A stretch of DNA of 21,780 bases, taken from an uncultured Selenomonadales bacterium. GTDB taxonomy: Bacteria > Bacillota > Negativicutes > Selenomonadales > Selenomonadaceae. The translations under genes and the position numbers were made by a program. The stretch spans positions 1-21,780 of the forward strand of contig CALGGV010000302.1 of the NCBI GenBank assembly GCA_937915725.1, read 5' to 3'. Positions 21,772 through 21,780 of this stretch are shown piece by piece (positions within the stretch are counted from its first letter, which is position 1; each line of letters begins with the position of its first letter). The notes below the pieces were generated by a model. It did no database searches and was not told the DNA's origin. It saw only the letters and a program-made list of their open reading frames with translations.

Positions 21772-21780
21772 CAAAAAAAA
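21768..21780 (+). CDS. Probable potD start, cut by window end
   Basis: ATG at 21768 overlaps the preceding TGA and begins ATGACAAAAAAAA, the same as at 21559. The substrate-binding protein PotD is the gene expected after potC, but only four codons are visible. Confidence 0.35.

Larger units (their letters stand above)
21383..21780 (+). repeat. 209-bp tandem duplication at the potC/potD junction
   Basis: Bases 21592-21780 repeat 21383-21571 with an offset of 209. Over the 189 visible bases only two differ, 21391 T / 21600 C and 21400 A / 21609 G, both silent in the potC frame. The unit holds the end of potC, the ATGA overlap and the first codons of the next gene. It runs into the window end, so its far border is not seen. 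Confidence 0.93.

Overview
The window most likely comes from a Gram-negative-type (diderm) Firmicute of the class Negativicutes. It encodes a porin with an N-terminal S-layer homology domain, a coiled coil and a beta-barrel ending in Phe, the typical outer-membrane anchor protein of that group. The other signals are Firmicutes-like: strong GGAGG ribosome sites, frequent TTG/GTG starts, TTGACA/TATAAT promoters, an EcfT gene, a GerMN lipoprotein and a DpnI-type nuclease. This placement is inferred from gene content only. Several starts given here are moved downstream of the longest frame because the longer frame would begin on or before the ribosome site.

Layout. 1-3.7 kb (minus strand): truA, ecfT and typA, the last with its own promoter. 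3.7-4.1 kb: a compact, previously unlabelled type I toxin-antitoxin locus with a 27-residue membrane peptide on the minus strand, a converging ~98-nt RNA on the plus strand and a shared terminator. 4.1-5.3 kb (plus): a secreted transglutaminase-like protein. 5.4-10.1 kb (minus): an envelope block of mreB, a GerMN lipoprotein, a 77-bp tandem repeat, an AMIN/amidase_3 cell-wall amidase, a two-repeat DUF3006 protein and a ComEC-like metallo-hydrolase lipoprotein. 10.3-11.3 kb (minus): a Cof-type HAD phosphatase coupled to a small membrane protein. 11.4-14.0 kb (plus): two paralogous DUF445 membrane proteins. 14.5-16.0 kb (plus): the SLH porin with a strong promoter and a ~150-nt leader. 16.1-17.5 kb (plus): two small related coiled-coil/membrane-anchor proteins and a sugar O-acetyltransferase. 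17.8 kb to the end (plus): a polyamine ABC transporter operon, potA-potB-potC-(potD), split by a dpnC-dpnD-like restriction cassette. A 209-bp tandem duplication lies at the potC/potD junction.

Intergenic DNA is unusually patterned. Four genes end in, or immediately before, an array of five 7-bp units of the form TAGGNNN, always in the sense orientation, so that stop codons are repeated in all three frames. A longer structured repeat occurs as two full inverted copies (10.1 and 14.1 kb) and in reduced forms (5.3 kb and perhaps 17.7 kb).

The most interesting items are the type I toxin-antitoxin locus, whose RNA can pair over the toxin start and ribosome site with one mismatch in 22; the DpnI-like cassette inside the polyamine operon; the heptamer stop-codon arrays; the 77-bp tandem repeat; and a perfect-consensus minus-strand promoter firing straight into a terminator at 16.8 kb.
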